A stretch of DNA of 64,000 bases from Chrysopilus asiliformis (lineage: Eukaryota; Arthropoda; Insecta; Diptera; Rhagionidae). This document shows positions 62,170 to 64,000 of this stretch, in pieces (the stretch's first letter is position 1; every line of letters begins with the position of its first letter). The DNA lies in contig OZ035964.1 in the NCBI GenBank assembly GCA_964034945.1, positions 6,932,895 through 6,996,894 on the forward strand, written 5' to 3'. The position numbers and the translations under genes are program-made. The notes beneath the pieces are model-generated. The model searched no databases, was not told where the DNA came from, and saw nothing but the letters and a program-made list of their open reading frames with translations.

Positions 62170-62493
62170 GTCAGTCAATCAGTCAGTCTGTCAGTCTGTC
62201 AGTCAGTCCGTCAGTCCGTCAGTCCGTCAGTCCGTCAGTCCGTCAGTCCGTCAGTCCGTCAGTCTGTCAGTCTGTCAGTCTGTCAGTCTGTCAGTCTGTC
62301 AGTCTGTCAGTCTGTCAGTCTGTCAGTCTGTCAGTCTGTCAGTCTGTCAGTCTGTCAGTCTGTCAGTCTGTCAGTCTGTCAGTCTGTCAGTCTGTCAGTC
62401 TGTCAGTCTGTCAGTCTGTCAGTCTGTCAGTCTGTCAGTCTGTCAGTCTGTCAGTCTGTCAGTCTGTCAGTCTGTCAGTCTGTCAGTCTGTCA

Positions 62494-62576
<83 letters not shown>

Positions 62577-62635
62577 AGTCTGTCAGTCTGTCTGTCTGTC
62601 AGTCTGTCAGTCTGTCAGTCCGTCAGTCTCTTCCC
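62170..62635 (+). repeat. 8-bp (GTCTGTCA) array grading into 4-bp (GTCT)n
   Basis: GTCCGTCA units (62,205-62,260) pass into about 30 perfect GTCTGTCA units, then an uninterrupted GTCT run (about 62,493-62,575), and back to GTCTGTCA. Frames of 229 and 223 codons arise because neither unit has stops. Confidence 0.95.
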
Positions 62636-62649
62636 CCTCCCTATCGTCA

Positions 62650-63315
62650 GTCTGTTTTCTCGCGATTTTTGAATTCCAGTATTGCCGTCACATTACCGCA
62701 AACAGCCCCCTCCCCCTTCACTCTAACTTGTACCGTTTTTTTTATGGAAATTTCGGAAATCTCCAGTTTTTGACACCGCAAAAATAGCTGACGTAGGACG
62801 GAATCACGTTTCAAAATCGAATTAAAGATTTAAATATTTTATGAATATAATTTTTCGCAATATTTGAAGTGGTAGAAAAATTTAAACATACTTTTATAAG
62901 AAAAATCCATGTTTAGGGGTAGTGGGGCGGAGTGCCCTTTTTTATTTCATTTAGTAAATCATATGGAATACTGTAACTGTCGTCCCCCTTCTTATCTTAT
63001 GTGTATATTTTATTTTGTCCATTGTATAGCATTTAAATATACTCTGATTTTTAAATTGATGTTTACATTAGATAAGAGCAGAAACACACAATTATTGCCC
63101 TGTACAATCTGCACCGTTCAAATTAACTTAACCACCAGAAGTCAATTAAAATTAAACATTTAAAATGTGCAGAAAAGGCGCAGAACAATAAATAATGAAA
63201 AAATTGTGTATATAAAAGGTTAGCATTGCTTTTGATGAGGGAAGAACAACAACAACAGCAATAAAAAAAACACTTACAAATGTATGTTTATAGATAGATA
63301 AAAACCAGACGGAAA
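62650..63315. other. AT-rich intergenic DNA
   Basis: C-rich CCCCCTCCCCCTTCACTC at 62,706. Otherwise no gene or repeat seen. Confidence 0.4.
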
Positions 63316-63317
63316 AT

Positions 63318-63712
63318 ATCTGATGTTAACAGCACATGATTTTCTCATACAAAATCTACGTTTCTGCACAACTTACACTATAAATAAAATTTTAGCTTAT
63401 GGCAAATAAAGTAGACGGACTGATAGAAAGACTGACAGACAGAGTGACAGCCAAACTAACAGACAAAATGACAGACAGAGTGACAGATAATGACAGACAA
63501 ACTGACAGACAAATTGACAGACAAACTGGCAGACAGAGTAACAGACAAAGTGACAGACAAAGTGACAGACAGACAAACTGACAGACAGACAGAAAGATTA
63601 CTCCAATCGACTCGGGAGTGCTCGATAAATGATTTTTTTCAGACAAGATTAAGAGGTCGAACGTTTCCATTAACACAACTCTTTAATATACTTCGTCTAA
63701 GAAAGTAATAAT
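63318..63712 (-). repeat. Short complete-looking F2 copy
   Basis: From ATGTTAACAGCACATGATTT-TCTCATACAAAATC to TACTTCGTCTAAGAAAGTAA. It has an ACTGACAGACAAA-type array at 63,415-63,595 and the ATTACTCCAATCGACTCGGG post-array motif. At about 395 bp it shows both ends and the array in a single small unit. Confidence 0.8.
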
Positions 63713-63957
63713 CGATGCCAACCAGATTTTTTTGTTTAACAGTTGTATGTTCGTTGCCGCCATGTGATGTCTTTTTGCAAATCTATCAAATTTAATTAAG
63801 TGGAACAGAAAAAATCAGAAAAAAAAACACACAACATAATCAACAGATCAATCGATATTAGAACTTATTCCAGAACAAGAGCTGGAATGGATTTGGTTAG
63901 AATTCAATCGAAAAAGTACAATCGAGAATTCGAAAGCGAAATAAAAAACAATTTTAG

Positions 63958-64000
63958 ATACCTCGGCGAGAAAAGGCATCTTGTCTGCCATATGGAGCCG
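63958..64000 (+). other. Possible exon start truncated by the window edge
   Basis: AACAATTTTAG precedes ATACCTCGGCGAGAAAAGGC, and the remaining 43 nt are GC-richer and open in all three frames. Too short to judge. Confidence 0.2.

Larger units (their letters stand above)
61632..62650 (+). repeat. F2 copy with foldback insertion and CTGTCAGT array
   Basis: Starts GATGTGAACAGCACATGACT-TTCTTATACAAAATC. It is interrupted by the 61,714-61,923 foldback, then resumes with GCTTGCATAAAAATATGAAT, AAATATCTCGAGTAAAAGAT and TTTACGGTAAAAGACAAAAA. The array begins at 62,170. F1/F2-like flank after the array is missing. Confidence 0.8.

Noticed and set aside
62084..62787. 229- and 223-codon Ser-Val-Cys-Gln frames
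   Set aside because: Translation of the GTCTGTCA/GTCT array.

Overview
This is a stretch of eukaryotic, almost certainly arthropod (probably insect) nuclear DNA. It is AT-rich, has canonical GT-AG splice signals with introns of about 50-140 nt, an AATAAA signal, and many non-autonomous DNA transposons of insect type with TA or TTAA target duplications. Nothing bacterial or viral is present. I found no rRNA, tRNA, CRISPR array or operon. The species cannot be named from the sequence; a dipteran is a guess.

Layout. (1) 1-16,590: a GC-rich 41-bp tandem satellite, on the + strand to 5,733 and inverted from 5,934. The two arms are separated by exactly 200 Ns (an assembly gap). At least three monomer subtypes (A, B, C) form blocks with long internal duplications. 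(2) 16.6-19.8 kb: decayed satellite edge and dispersed repeats. (3) 19.8-25.7 kb: the only part that looks genic. It holds a spliced leader-like transcript on the minus strand (20.1-20.8 kb), a seven-exon minus-strand gene model with consistent phase (23.1-25.2 kb; small membrane protein, unrecognised), and an overlapping plus-strand microgene model. (4) 25.75-32.79 kb: a 72-bp AT-rich satellite of about 98 units. Because 72 is a multiple of three, it mimics a gene of more than 1,000 codons. A decayed outlier of it sits in the intron of the minus-strand gene. (5) 32.8-64 kb: a repeat graveyard of two abundant dispersed families that carry tetranucleotide-derived arrays (called F1 and F2 here), with palindromic MITEs nested in them.

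Most long open reading frames here are artefacts: neither the 41-bp monomers nor the CTGTCAGT-type arrays contain stops, and the 72-bp unit keeps frame. The only recognisable protein homology is a broken Tc1/mariner-like transposase fragment at 39.65-39.96 kb inside a snap-back element.

The best biological leads are: the two satellites, whose monomers each contain a perfect short dyad (the 41-bp subtypes change both dyad arms together); the intra-array duplications and higher-order repeats; the nested MITE stack at 38.6-40.3 kb, which gives clean empty-site logic; and the small multi-exon gene at 23-25 kb with a possible tandem acceptor.
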